The notes: generated by a model not told the origin, from the letters alone. Positions 10,255 to 23,435 are shown, numbered from the stretch's first letter. The stretch: 27,500 nucleotides of DNA from Chrysomallon squamiferum (GCA_012295275.1 CM022678.1:5553559-5581058), one strand, 5' to 3'. Numbers and translations: made by a program.

Positions 10255-11205
10255 ATGGCAACTAGCAAGATTCAGTTCTTGTTCACAGTCGCAAAACTAT
10301 GCCTGGTTGTTATGGCAACACTGCTCGTACAAAATATTTTATTTCGTAAAACAAACATTATTATGAAAATTTTGCCAAGCGAAACAAAAGGTCCCGAAAG
10401 ACTGAATCTACCTGTCACATTTCCACCAGGACAAACTCCGGTCTACAGATGGGACGGACTGGGCTGGAAAATGGAAATAAACTTTTGTAAATGGGCAGAT
10501 TTTTCTCATTGTGTCATCTTAAACACTAACGCTGGAGAAACTCCAATATTTGTTCACAGTCCACAGAAAGACAACTGGCTATCGAAAAGGCTGCTTAACA
10601 AACAGCCGTGGGAACCCGAACATATAAATCTTGTACTGGATGAAATGAAAGCAGATCCCAGTATGGGATTTCTTGATATCGGCTCTCACATTGGACTTTT
10701 CACTCTCCACGTGGCGAACTCTGGTAGGAAGGTAGTTGCAATGGAAGTTTTGCCTGACAATCTTCAACGACTCTGCAAGTCTGTTGAACGTGGCGGTTTA
10801 ACCAACAACGTCAAACTTATTCTCAATCCTATTTCAGACGGACACGGAATTCTTTCATTCACAAATCCAGAATCCAGTGCCTTTCTTAATCGTAACGCTA
10901 TACCGAACGCATCTACGTCGTCGTTGTTGTGCAAGGAATCTCTGTCGTTTCAGACGGCAACGTTGGATGACGTGCTCACTTTTGTCACATTCAAGAAAGC
11001 TTTCATAAAAATGGACGTTGAAGGTTTTGAGCATCAAGTAGTCAGAGGAGGAAAGAAATTCTTCTCCGAAATCGACGTGCGAGGGATTCTGATGGAATGG
11101 GTTCTACACAGGAACAAAGAAGGTAAAAAGATTATCGAAGATATGATGAAAATGAACTATGTTCCTTTTGATTCTCTGTCACCTAAAAAAAAGCTGAAGA
11201 TGTAA
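10255..11205 (+). CDS. FkbM-family methyltransferase, copy 3 (316 aa, C-terminus altered by a 7-base deletion)
   Basis: The protein matches the family through residue ~314: anchor LCLVVMATLLVQNILF, motif I DIGSHIG (141-147), AMEVLPDN (162-169), KMDVEGFE (252-259), sequon 218-220. Where the others read SPKKQLKPEDIMKW, this copy reads SPKKKLKM and stops. The DNA shows loss of 7 bases between two CTGAA repeats (CTGAAACCTGAAGAT becomes CTGAAGAT), removing the last ~17 residues. Beyond the deletion the old frame still encodes MKWPHDVLWRK and now runs on to a TAA at 11264-11266. All recognised catalytic motifs remain, so it may still make a protein, but the conserved C-terminal helix/tail is gone. 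It also has N155 in place of K155 (HVANSG). Its 3' flank is unlike that of the other copies. Confidence 0.85.
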   Translation: MATSKIQFLFTVAKLCLVVMATLLVQNILFRKTNIIMKILPSETKGPERLNLPVTFPPGQTPVYRWDGLGWKMEINFCKWADFSHCVILNTNAGETPIFVHSPQKDNWLSKRLLNKQPWEPEHINLVLDEMKADPSMGFLDIGSHIGLFTLHVANSGRKVVAMEVLPDNLQRLCKSVERGGLTNNVKLILNPISDGHGILSFTNPESSAFLNRNAIPNASTSSLLCKESLSFQTATLDDVLTFVTFKKAFIKMDVEGFEHQVVRGGKKFFSEIDVRGILMEWVLHRNKEGKKIIEDMMKMNYVPFDSLSPKKKLKM

Positions 11206-11303
11206 TGAAATGGCCGCATGACGTACTTTGGAGAAAAACTAAGGATACAGGGATCGTGTTTAATTAAAAGTATATTTCTAATTATGTTGTGCTCCATAAT
11301 AAA
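11206..11303 (+). terminator. Unique 3' flank of copy 3 with poly(A) signal
   Basis: AATAAA lies at 11298-11303, about 95 bases after the new stop. Downstream is TTTGTGCAGAGCCC and later a T/G-rich stretch (GGGTTTGTAATTTATATTTG). The shared 3' module is absent, so this gene has a different terminal exon end from the rest. Confidence 0.45.
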
Positions 11304-13031
<1,728 letters not shown>

Positions 13032-14030
13032 TCAGGCTGTTTTCCTCCAAAGTACGTCATGCGGCCATTTCATTATATCTTCGGGTTTCAACTTTTTGTT
13101 AGGTGACAGAGAATCAAAAGGAACATAGTTCATTTTCATCATATCTTCGATAATCTTTTCACCTTCTTTGTTCCTGTGTAGAACCCATTCCATCAGAATC
13201 CCTCGCACGTCGATTTCGGAGAAGAATTTCTTTCCTCCTCTGACTACTTGAAGCTCAAAACCTTCAACGTCCATTTTTATGAAAGCTTTCTTGAATGTGA
13301 TGAAGTTGAGCACGTCGTCTAACGTTGCCGTCTGAAACGACATAGATTGCTTGCACAACGACGACGACGTAGTCGTATTCGGTGTAGCCTTACGATTAAG
13401 AAAGGCACTGGATTGTGGATTTCTGAATGAAAGAATTCCGTGTCCGTCTGAAATAGGATTGAGAATAAGTTTGACGTTGTTGGTTAAACCGCCGCGTTCA
13501 ACAGACTTACAGAGTCGTTGAAGATTGTCAGGCAAAACTTCCATGGCAACTACCTTCCTACCAGACTTCGCCACGTGGAGAGTGAAAAGTCCAATGTGAG
13601 AGCCGATATCAAGAAATCCCATACTGGGATCTGCTTTCATTTCATCCAGTACAAGATTTATATGTTCGGGTTCCCACGGCTGTTTGTTAAGCAGCCTTTT
13701 CGATAGCCAGTTGTCTTTCTGTGGGCTGTGAACAAATATTGGAGTTTCTCCAGCGTTAGTTTTCAACATGGCACAATGAGAAAAATCTGCCCATTTACAA
13801 AAGTTTATTTCCATTTTCCAGCCCAGTCCGTCCCATCTGTAGACCGGAGTTTGTCCTGGTGGAAATGTGACAGGTAGATTCAGTCTTTCGGGACCTTTTG
13901 TTTCGCTTGGCAAAATTTTCATAATAATGTTTGTTTTACGAAATAAGATTTTTTGTACGAGCAGCGTTGCCATAACAACCAGGCATAGTTTTGCGGCTGC
14001 GGACAAGAACTGAATCTTGTTAGTTGCCAT
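13032..14030 (-). CDS. FkbM-family SAM-dependent methyltransferase, copy 4 (332 aa, intact)
   Basis: Start chosen at 14030 (context AAAAATGG), matching the other copies. The frame stays open upstream to 14225, but that part lies before the conserved TGCAG acceptor and translates only triplet repeats. Features: anchor ~12-31 (LCLVVMATLLVQKILF), motif I DIGSHIG (141-147), AMEVLPDN (162-169), KMDVEGFE (252-259). It reads ELQ at 259-261 (as in copy 6) where copies 1, 2, 3 and 5 have EHQ. The 218-220 sequon is kept although the residues differ (NTT rather than NAS). Copies 3 and 4 share KGPERLNLPVTF in the stem and share their upstream DNA. Predicted to be an active type II membrane enzyme; substrate unknown. 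Confidence 0.92.
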   Translation of the reverse strand: MATNKIQFLSAAAKLCLVVMATLLVQKILFRKTNIIMKILPSETKGPERLNLPVTFPPGQTPVYRWDGLGWKMEINFCKWADFSHCAMLKTNAGETPIFVHSPQKDNWLSKRLLNKQPWEPEHINLVLDEMKADPSMGFLDIGSHIGLFTLHVAKSGRKVVAMEVLPDNLQRLCKSVERGGLTNNVKLILNPISDGHGILSFRNPQSSAFLNRKATPNTTTSSSLCKQSMSFQTATLDDVLNFITFKKAFIKMDVEGFELQVVRGGKKFFSEIDVRGILMEWVLHRNKEGEKIIEDMMKMNYVPFDSLSPNKKLKPEDIMKWPHDVLWRKTA

Positions 14031-14045
14031 TTTTTCAGCGTCTGC

Positions 14046-14089
<44 letters not shown>

Positions 14090-14104
14090 TGATGATGATG
14101 ATGG
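14031..14104 (-). promoter_or_regulatory. Splice acceptor and (ATT)n/(ATC)n tract before copy 4
   Basis: On the coding strand the order is ATC run (14103-14088), ATT run (14087-14047), TTGCAG, then ACGCTGAAAAA and the ATG. The spacer is 11 bases rather than 10. This is the clearest case of a triplet array directly abutting the acceptor. Confidence 0.6.
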
Positions 14105-14279
14105 TAATAATAATGATGATGATAATAATATTGATGATAATAATCATCATCATCATCATAACAACATCAACAACAATAAGAATAAAAGCAACAACAACTG
14201 CATCAACAATAATTGTTATTAACAATGGCTGATGTTAACGAAGATGTTGTAAAGAGTAATAGATGTTGGTGTGGATTAT

Positions 14280-14612
14280 GACATTTTAAAGATGGCTGTC
14301 TGATTTTTTCTTTCGATATATCAGGAAATTAATTTAATTGTCTAGAAAAATGCAAATGTGATTGTTTTGTTATGTTTAAAATTATTCACACACATCTGTG
14401 TAATTACCAATATTTACTTTCAAAAACAATTTAGTACAATAAAGAAAAGTTTTGGAATTTTTGATGGAGTTGTGTCATTTTGAAATGTACTTCACTAGTA
14501 GAAATTCAGTTCCATGCATTGATTTTTTAATATGTGACATATCGAAGGGAAAAAATAAAAAATAATCATAATAAAAATCAGACCGCCATCTTTAAAATGT
14601 TTAAACCTGTTT
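14280..14612 (+). mobile_element. MITE-like element upstream of copy 4
   Basis: About 330 bases with inverted ends: ACATTTTAAAGATGGCTGTC at the left, and AGACCGCCATCTTTAAAATGT at the right. The homology extends inward on both sides (TTTCGATATATC against GACATATCGAAGGG). No coding capacity is seen. It is the best-preserved copy here and mirrors 9663-10048. Because both lie at the same place relative to their genes, that insertion predates the arm duplication. Confidence 0.65.
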
Positions 14613-14973
14613 TCTTTCTTTTGTTCCTGTTACCTATATTCACACTGAACCCGACATCGTTCATACACGTACTCAGAATAAGTTATTAAATAAATAAACA
14701 AACAAAGAACTAAATAAATAAGTAAATTAAATAAAATAAATCAATCAATAAATAAACGTAACCAACCAACCAAGCAACGAAACAAGCAAACGATTAATTA
14801 ATTATTCAGTTAAGTTTCCTGGTTAATTTTTTCTCCTGCACTTTTCATTCCCCACTGACCTGCGACCCCTTATGTCGAAGTTACCTTAACATTTAAACCT
14901 TAGCTCAGCACGGAAAAACTGTTTTACCGTCTACAGCATGAACTTAATATATCGACTGAAGTAATCTCTCTGT

Positions 14974-14975
<2 letters not shown>
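14613..14975 (-). repeat. Conserved upstream block of copy 4
   Basis: It mirrors 9270-9660 upstream of copy 3, including GAACCCGACATCGTTCATAC, CATTCCCCACTGACCTGCGA and CTTAGCTCAGCACGGAAAAA. The donor-like site of copy 3 is altered here (GAAACT at 14818-14813 on -). Confidence 0.65.

Positions 14976-15017
<42 letters not shown>
14976..15017. repeat. Poly(T) tract, 42 bases
   Basis: Uninterrupted T run inside the inverted 5' module. The corresponding place upstream of copy 3 (~9240) has no long A run. Confidence 0.97.
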
Positions 15018-15018
<1 letters not shown>

Positions 15019-15740
15019 TTTGCGTAACTTTATGTGAATATCTGTTTGGACCTGTCCCACTTTCTGTATTGAGCATGGTCAAATTATTATGGGTGTCGGA
15101 TGTATTGGTACATTGTTCTTGTATTTGACGTCACCGGTTTTGCTAAACGGATTAAGTGACGATATTTGAGATTGGAGATTGTGATATTATCGTCTTCTGT
15201 TGCAAATATAAATTTTAAAGAAGAAACAAATGTGGGAGATGAATATGCTTTGATGGTGTACGATCAGCGGGAAGGTTTACATACACACATTTTCTTGCTG
15301 CTATTCGATGACAGGGTTGCTGTTTACCCTCTCGTGTTAATTTTAGAACAATAAGTGAGAATCTTAATAAAATTGATCAGATTATTTGATATATGTTTAC
15401 TCTGTTACCTCTTTTTTACCACCTAAATATCTTTATTCTTCTTCTTCTGTTATTATTATTAATATTATTGCTCTTATTATGGTAGTTGTTGATGTTCTGT
15501 TAACTTTATTGCTGTTATTACATTACAGACACTAAGTACTGCGAGGATTTATAGCTCTATTCCCATACTTTATTATTATAAAAAGATTGATATATATAAA
15601 CTATGTTAGGGCAGTGTTAATGTTTGATTATATTTTTGTTTTGTTTTTCTTCATTTTCTTTCTCTTTTCTTTCCATTTGTCTTATTTTCTTTCTTTTTTT
15701 ATTCATCTTCCTTTTTGATTGTTTTCTTCTTCTTTTGCAT
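15018..15740 (-). repeat. Shared 5' module upstream of copy 4
   Basis: Reverse complement of 8560-9240 with scattered substitutions and small indels, for example AGCGGGAAGGTTTACATACA at 15267 against its inverse near 8980. A 62-codon frame at 15166-15354 is the counterpart of one at 8.9-9.09 kb. The flanks of that frame are conserved equally well, so selection on a protein is not evident. Confidence 0.7.
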
Positions 15741-15749
15741 CATCTTTTT

Positions 15750-16615
15750 CCTTTTTCTCTTTTTGATATATATTTTTTTTTATTTGCATTTTGCTTCTGT
15801 TTTTCTTCTCCTTCTTCATCTTTCTTAATATTTCTGCTAAATAAAGACTCTAACAGCTATACAATGGGAAATCGTATCTCCAACAATACTATATTGGGGG
15901 AAAATATCCTATATTAAATGCTTTTCGACATCATCTGCCTAAATTACTAAATCATTTATTTGTTGTTTTTTTCGTCTGTGTTGTTGCTAATAGGAAACGC
16001 TTGTGAAACTAAGGAAGACGCTAAACCAGTAAAGGACCCGAGAAGCGACTTAATCGATGCTGATTTAAAATTTTAACACACAGCTGAGATGTGGATACAT
16101 TTTATTAAAAGATTTACGGTAATCCTTCATCAAACAAGCCGACTGAAGAAGATGACAGAGATTAATCAGATCTTCTTCTTGTTGCTGTTTGCTGCTTTGC
16201 GAAAATTCCGGGACCCCAAAAATGTTAGTTACCCCCGCTGCATAGAGTAATTAAGGAAAACAAATATTAACATAATCTAATCAAATATAGATAATTAAAG
16301 CGGTAAAATCTAAAACAAGACAAACAAACAAATTCCAAACATTCGTCGGTGCGTACTCGCTGTTTCTCTGTTGTCTTTTCGTTTTTATTAAAACTGACGG
16401 AACTCGGTGACATCACCGTATAAATGGGTAACTGGTTATGAAATGTCTTACTTGTAATTTATTCCTTTCTCTCACAGTAATTTACGAAGCTTCTGACATT
16501 TGTATTGTTGTGGGTTTCATAGATCTGATTGCGATCTTGTGAGGAGATTTTTAAGCAGTGTTTTCTCAACCGAAGCAGGTCTGCATTTTATTAAGTGTAA
16601 TTCGAGTGCATCACA
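15750..16615. other. Segment found only in the - arm; no recognised gene
   Basis: No counterpart was found in the + arm between 8070 and 8560, so this is either an insertion here or a deletion there. It is less repetitive than its neighbours. It contains GGTGACATCACCGT near 16408-16422, a GGTGA/TCACC hairpin. No open frame over 60 codons is convincing. No terminal repeats were identified. Confidence 0.5.
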
Positions 16616-16619
16616 CTTT

Positions 16620-17190
16620 ATGGTATAATTATGTTTCTAGTGTTACTTGAATGTACTATATTTAACACTATTATAATATGACTGCTGATGCACTTCAAAC
16701 TCGAGGTCAGCTTGACATTTAGTGACACAGAGAACGTGACCTTTCGCTCGTAAATTATATTTTTGTTTTGTTTTTGTCTTTCAAAATCATGGTATTGCGG
16801 GGATATCGAGTGAGACCGAGAGAAAATAAAGGAAGAAAGTAAGAAACATAAGAACTAGTTTATTAATGAACAAACAAAAGAAAGAAACAAAAATATAGAC
16901 AAGAAAATTAACTCCATATTTTATTAGTTTTTTTCATTCTCCGTTCAGACACAAGCAGACCCACTATACTATAAATAAATAAATAAATAAATATATAAAT
17001 AAATAAAGGGAACAACAACATAACAAACAAACAAATAAAACTAACAATTTACTTTCTCACATTGGTTTCATATTATTTACATATGTGTTTTGATACGTTT
17101 TTGACATTCATTTAATCAGTTTGAGTTGTCTATGTAATGTTAGTATTTATTAGTAGTAATGGTACTACCAGTAATAGTAGTAGTAATAAA
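16620..17190 (-). repeat. Shared 3' module of copy 5, unexpanded at the CT site
   Basis: On the - strand: ATTCTTATTAGTTTATTAC, triplet-rich part, TTGTTAGTTTTATTTG, AATAAA (16925-16920), GTTCATTAATAAACTAGTTC, then CATGATTTTGAAAGAC. It continues GAGCGAAAGGTCACGTTCTC and CACTAAATGTCAAGCTGACC with no CT expansion, as in copy 2. Confidence 0.72.
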
Positions 17191-17194
17191 CTAA

Positions 17195-18105
17195 TAAGAA
17201 TATCCTTTTATAATACAGCACTTTGAGAATTTTGTCAAATTTTTATTGTGTCTAACCAACAAAATAAATTTAGTAAATGAATCTACTCTACAGTGAAGGC
17301 TAAAATATACTCAAGTCCGATGATTATATTGATATATGTTGATATATTCATTAAACATAAACGACAAAAAAGATGGTTACATAAACATGCACATAGTTTT
17401 CACGCTAGAATTCTTTCTCCAGACACATTAGGATGAAGTGAGGTTTTGTAAATGTGAAATTAGACAATACGACAGAGCCAAGCGATTGTGACAAATAAAA
17501 AAAAATTAAGCATCCACAGGTAAACCTCGATATGTTGTTTCTAATAAAACAGGACCTTTAACTAAATACTTTGTGCACATGATTAAATTATTGATCAAAA
17601 GTTTTAATTCTCATGTTTGTTGCTTTCTCCAAGTGTCGGAACGTCTAATTAAGTCGGTTTATGAATTGCACTATTTACTGTACACGTGATTGTGGAGAGA
17701 CATTTTATCATGTCCTTCCCAGTTAATTTCATTCGTATACAAGTTTTAAAGCACTGTGCTTAGTGTCAAACCATAAACAGTTTTTATAAACCTGTATACA
17801 AGTTAAATAAACTGAGACGGGCATACTGATTGACAGAACATAATTATAATTTACAAACCTACGTAACCAGAAGCTAGAGACTCGATAAAGCAGGCTGCAA
17901 GTAATTGTAAACAAACATAAGAATAAAACTTTTGTTAAACTTTACCTCGCATCATATCTGATATAGGATAAATGATTATCGTGTTAATGATTATAAATGA
18001 TTAAATGTATTTAAAAAAATAAATAATAAAATAAAATAAATAAAAAAGAAAGTAGGAATGCTACGGAGACTCTTCTTAGTTCGGGCAGTGTCTGTATTTA
18101 TTGAA
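17195..18105 (-). repeat. ~0.95 kb segment shared only with the copy 1 3' flank
   Basis: Inverted counterpart of 2475-3412. The junctions match: ATGTTTTCATATTCA at the gene side, and CTCAAAGTG then ATATTCTTATTAG at the far side. The 61-codon frame at 17914-17729 matches the one at 2675-2860 but likewise starts at TTG. Confidence 0.7.
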
Positions 18106-18151
18106 TATGAAAACATTTAATGATTTTTCTAATTGAATAGAATCATTCTGT

Positions 18152-18694
18152 TCAGGCTGTTTTCCTCCAAAGTACGTCATGCGGCCAATTCATTATATCT
18201 TCCGGTTTCAGCTGTTTTTTGGGTGACAGAGAATCAAAAGGAACATAGTTCATTTTCATCATATCTTCGATAATCTTTTCACCTTCTTTGTTCCTGTGTA
18301 GAACCCATTCCATCAGAATCCCTCGCACGTCGATTTCGGAGAAGAATTTCTTTCCTCCTCTGACTGCTTGATGCTCAAAACCTTCAACGTCCATTTTTAT
18401 GAAAGCTTTCTTGAACATGACAAAAGTGAGCACGTCATCCAACGTTGCCGTCTGAAACGACAGAGATTCCCTGCACAACGACGACGACGTAGATGCGTTC
18501 GGTGAAGACTTGCGATTAGGAAAGGCACAGGATTGTGGATTTGTGAATGAAAGAATTCCGTGTCCGTCTGAAATAGGATTGAGAATAAGTTTGACGTTGT
18601 TGGTTAAACCGCCACGTTCAACAGACTTGCAGAGTCGTTGAAGATTGTCAGGCAAAACTTCCATTGCAACTACCTTCCTACCAGACTTCGCCAC
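18152..18694 (-). pseudogene. FkbM-family methyltransferase, copy 5, 5'-truncated
   Basis: Homology to the family begins abruptly at VAKSGRKVVAMEVLPDN (family residue 153) and runs to the normal C-terminus DVLWRKTA. The signal anchor, stem and SAM motif I (DIGSHIG) are missing; motif II, sequon, KMDVEGFE and the C-terminal region remain without frameshift or stop. The frame stays open upstream to an ATG at 18778, adding 28 unrelated residues (MFHLDLHFLFSEICLYV...). The DNA leaves homology at ~18694, and no AG is positioned for a splice acceptor there. Without motif I it should not bind SAM. It is most likely a truncated relic, though the undamaged frame leaves open a short non-catalytic protein or a source for gene conversion. 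Confidence 0.85.
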
Positions 18695-19280
18695 AACAAC
18701 AAAAAGCACAAAATTATCAGGCCAAGTAACGTAGAGACAGATCTCACTAAAGAGGAAATGTAAATCTAAATGGAACATTAAATTTATTGCGCGTGTGCTA
18801 CATTTCCTTTTGTTGTCACTCCCTCAGCAAAACATAAAAACAACAATGTGACACAAATAAAATATGCTAACGGTCTTCTCCGATAAACTACCAATAAACG
18901 TTTACGCTGGTCGTCACGTGATAAATTCGCCAGCGCTCGACAACGAGCTGTTACGGAGATCACCGATTGCTGGCGTTTATTAAAGTGTGCTTTTAATTGG
19001 CTGACGGCGATTGCGCCATGTCCCTGTCACATCCAATCAGATCTGCAAACACACTGCGACCTTTGAAGACACGTGCAATGATTCACTGGAAGCTCGCGAC
19101 ATGGAATTCTTGAAAGGCTCACCGCGTATTTAATTGTTGGGGAATTTCTGTCAGCCGTCAAGGACAGGTGTTGCCATGCCGCTGTTTGACAAACGAGCAG
19201 GAGGTTGTAGTGTTGGGGTAATTCGATAGCCAAAGACGATGTCGTAAAGAATTTATTTTCGCAATCAACTCAAAGAGACT
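18695..19280. promoter_or_regulatory. GC-richer unique segment upstream of truncated copy 5, promoter-like
   Basis: The segment is the least AT-rich part of the window and largely free of microsatellites. It has GTCACGTGAT (E-box) near 18914, ATTGGCTGACG and CATCCAATCAG (inverted and direct CCAAT) near 18996 and 19031, and GCCAGCGCTCG / GCTGGCG patches. Such a cluster suits a promoter, possibly driving copy 5 on the - strand, but nothing proves transcription. A 68-codon frame at 19233-19027 (-) is not recognised. Confidence 0.3.
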
Positions 19281-19331
19281 TGAAGGGATGTTAATATTAG
19301 AGTTGCGGGAATGTTGTAAAGTTATTATCTG

Positions 19332-20967
<1,636 letters not shown>

Positions 20968-21966
20968 TCAGGCTGTTTTCCTCCAAAGTACGTCATGCGG
21001 CCATTTCATTATATCTTCGGGTTTCAACTTTTTTTTAGGTGACAGAGAATCAAAAGGAACGTAGTTCATTTTCATCATCTCTTCGATAAACTTTTTACCT
21101 TCTTTGTTCTTGTGCATAAACCATTCCATCAGAATCCCTCGCACGTCGATTTCGGAGAAGAATTTCTTTCCTCCTCTGACTACTTGAAGCTCAAAACCTT
21201 CAACGTCCATTTTTATGAAAGCTTTCTTGAATGCGACAAAAGTGAGCACGTCATCCAACGTTGTCGAATGAAACGACATAGATTCCTTGCACAACGACGA
21301 CAACGTAGATGCGTTCGGTGAAGCCTTGCGATTAGGAAAGGCACAGGATTGTGGATTTGTGAATGAAAGAATTCCGTGTCCGTCTGAAATAGGATTGAGA
21401 ATAAGTTTGACGTTGTTGGTTAAACCGCCACGTTCAACAGACTTGCAGAGTCGTTGATGATTGTCAGGCAAAACTTCTATTGCAACTACCTTCCTACCAG
21501 ACTTCGCCACGTGGAGAGTGAAAAGTCCAATGTGAGAGCCGATATCAAGAAATCCCATACTGGGATCTGCTTTCATTTCATCCAGTACAAGATTTATATG
21601 TTCGGGTTCCCACGGCTGTTTGTTAAGCAGCCTTTTCGATAGCCAGTTGTCTTTCTGTGGATTGTGAACAAATATTGGAGTTTCTCCAGCGTTAGTTTTT
21701 AACATGACACACAGAGGAAGATCTGCCCATTTACAAAAGTTTATTTCCATTTTCCAGCCCAGTCCGTCCCATCTGTAGACCGGAGTTTGTCCTGGTGGAA
21801 ATGTGACAGGTAGATTCAGCCTTTCGGAACTTGTGACTTCATTTGGCAAAATTTTCATAATAATGTTTGTTTTACGAAATAAGATTTTTTGTACGAGCAG
21901 CGTTGCCATAACAACCAGGCATAGTTTTACGACTCCAGAAAAGAACTGCTTCGTATTATTCGCCAT
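20968..21966 (-). CDS. FkbM-family SAM-dependent methyltransferase, copy 6 (332 aa, intact)
   Basis: Complete single-exon ORF; ATG at 21966, 10 bases after the conserved acceptor. Motif I DIGSHIG (141-147), motif II altered to AIEVLPDNH (162-170), KMDVEGFE (252-259), sequon 218-220. The sequence is a patchwork: anchor and FRKTNIIMKIL as in copy 4, ADLPLC (81-86) as in copy 2, NPQSCAFPNRK (204-214) as in copy 5, ELQ (259-261) as in copy 4, and FMHKNKEG (283-290) as in copy 1. The stem reads VTSSERLN, unlike the other copies. The pattern fits gene conversion. Likely an active lumenal enzyme; substrate unknown. Confidence 0.92.
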   Translation of the reverse strand: MANNTKQFFSGVVKLCLVVMATLLVQKILFRKTNIIMKILPNEVTSSERLNLPVTFPPGQTPVYRWDGLGWKMEINFCKWADLPLCVMLKTNAGETPIFVHNPQKDNWLSKRLLNKQPWEPEHINLVLDEMKADPSMGFLDIGSHIGLFTLHVAKSGRKVVAIEVLPDNHQRLCKSVERGGLTNNVKLILNPISDGHGILSFTNPQSCAFPNRKASPNASTLSSLCKESMSFHSTTLDDVLTFVAFKKAFIKMDVEGFELQVVRGGKKFFSEIDVRGILMEWFMHKNKEGKKFIEEMMKMNYVPFDSLSPKKKLKPEDIMKWPHDVLWRKTA

Positions 21967-22033
21967 TTTTCAGCGTCTGCAAAAAATAATAATAATAATA
22001 ATTACGATGATGATGATGATGATAATAATAATA

Positions 22034-22091
<58 letters not shown>

Positions 22092-22260
22092 CAACAACAA
22101 CAACAACAACAACAAAAAAATACAATAACTTATAACTGCAATAACAGGAATAACAATAACAATAGCAATAATTATACTAACAATAACAACAACAATCACA
22201 ATCAAAGCAACAACAACACCAAGAATAATGGTTATTAGCAATGGTTGATGCTAACGAAGT
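21967..22260 (-). promoter_or_regulatory. Acceptor, triplet arrays and upstream flank of copy 6
   Basis: On the coding strand the order is (GTT)n (22114-22088), (ATT)n (22088-22021), (ATC)n (22020-22005), a short ATT run, TTTTTTGCAG, ACGCTGAAAA, ATG. Here a short T tract does precede the acceptor. Further upstream, TTGTTGTTGCTTTGATTGTG (22216-22197) matches the region before copy 2 (~6151). Confidence 0.6.
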
Positions 22261-22325
22261 TGGTGACCTTACGTTGTGGTTTAGCACTAACAGCTGTTCA
22301 AGTCGATGCTGATGTCGGTGTTGAG

Positions 22326-22400
22326 CTTGTGTCTTAACGGTGTCTTCCGATCTGGTAGAATTCCCAATTCGTAGAATTCCCATTTCGTAGAAAAAGCTCG
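22326..22400 (+). repeat. Inverted-repeat bracket, left end (partner 24196-24250)
   Basis: TCTTAACGG followed by ATCTGGTAGAATTCCCAATT is matched inverted at 24.20-24.25 kb (AACTGGGAATTCTACCAGAT then CCGTCTTAACAG). The left end also holds an extra tandem GTAGAATTCCCA unit. The bracket encloses about 1.9 kb, including the Tigger-like element. Confidence 0.6.
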
Positions 22401-22998
22401 TCTACCGCAATACCTGATTACCTGTGTATATAATGAACTTGGCCTGTGCATACATCTGGTTTCTTTCTAATATTCAGATGCGGAGCGCATTGTTCCTAAA
22501 TCGATTATCTAACATCATCCGAAAGCAGAATAAGCATTCACAACTCATTTGTTGTAGATTTTTTACTTTTTCATTATTATCATCATCATCTTCCTCCTCC
22601 TCATTATCATCATCATCAACATTATTATTATTATAATATTATTACTATTATTATTGTTGTTGTTGTTATTATTATTATTTGTATTCTTCTTATTCTTATT
22701 CGTATTATTCTTATTCTTATTCTTATTCTTCTTCTTCTTCTTCTTCTTATTATTATTATTATTATTATTAATAAGCTGGTCATTTCTGATTCATAAACAT
22801 TTCCTTTCCGTTACAAAACAACCGACCAATAATAAACAATTTTACATCAGTTTCATCTATCTATTAAAAAGAGAAGAAAAGAAAAGAAAAGGAAAGAAAA
22901 AAGCGGCACGATGTGTTATTTGTTAATTCTCATGCTTTGCTTCTGTAAAAGAAAACGACAAAAATATTATTATTAATAACTAATTTTATTCAACAATA

Positions 22999-23038
<40 letters not shown>

Positions 23039-23435
23039 ATTTTATATACGAGTAATTCACTTATATTCAGTAAATAGAATATGTGAACGTTACATTTATC
23101 ATTAACTATTCGAATTAAACCATATTCAGCTTAAACATATTCAAGATATATGTTACTGAGCATATTTCCGTTATGCACACACACATATTCAAATTGTGCA
23201 CATGTTATACAATATATGTGACATAGTATACTAATAGTATGTACACTAAAGTTATTATGACCTGCAAATACTTTGGCTGTGACTGAAAAGGTTTATACGA
23301 AGGACCAAATCATTGGGAATACTTTTAGATGAATACCTTCTTTTTTAATTATTTACATTCACTACAGTCGATACATGGATTATTTCGATATTTGTCATAT
23401 TTGCATACTTTATGCGATAAGCGATATCCATACTA
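22401..23435. other. Low-complexity spacer, no gene recognised
   Basis: Contains a mixed CAT/TCC/ATT/TTC triplet cluster at 22570-22770, an A/G-rich patch at 22868-22900, and a 33-base A run at 23005-23037. The rest is AT-rich, unrecognised sequence. Confidence 0.6.

Noticed and set aside
14031-14225. N-terminal extension of copy 4 by 65 residues
   Set aside because: It translates only ATT/ATC triplets, lies upstream of a conserved acceptor, and is absent in the other copies. The ATG at 14030 matches the family.
15166-15354. 62-codon frame with a counterpart at 8.9-9.09 kb (GLHT.IFLLLFD)
   Set aside because: The third copy (near 5600-5782) has lost the frame, and the flanks are as conserved as the frame.
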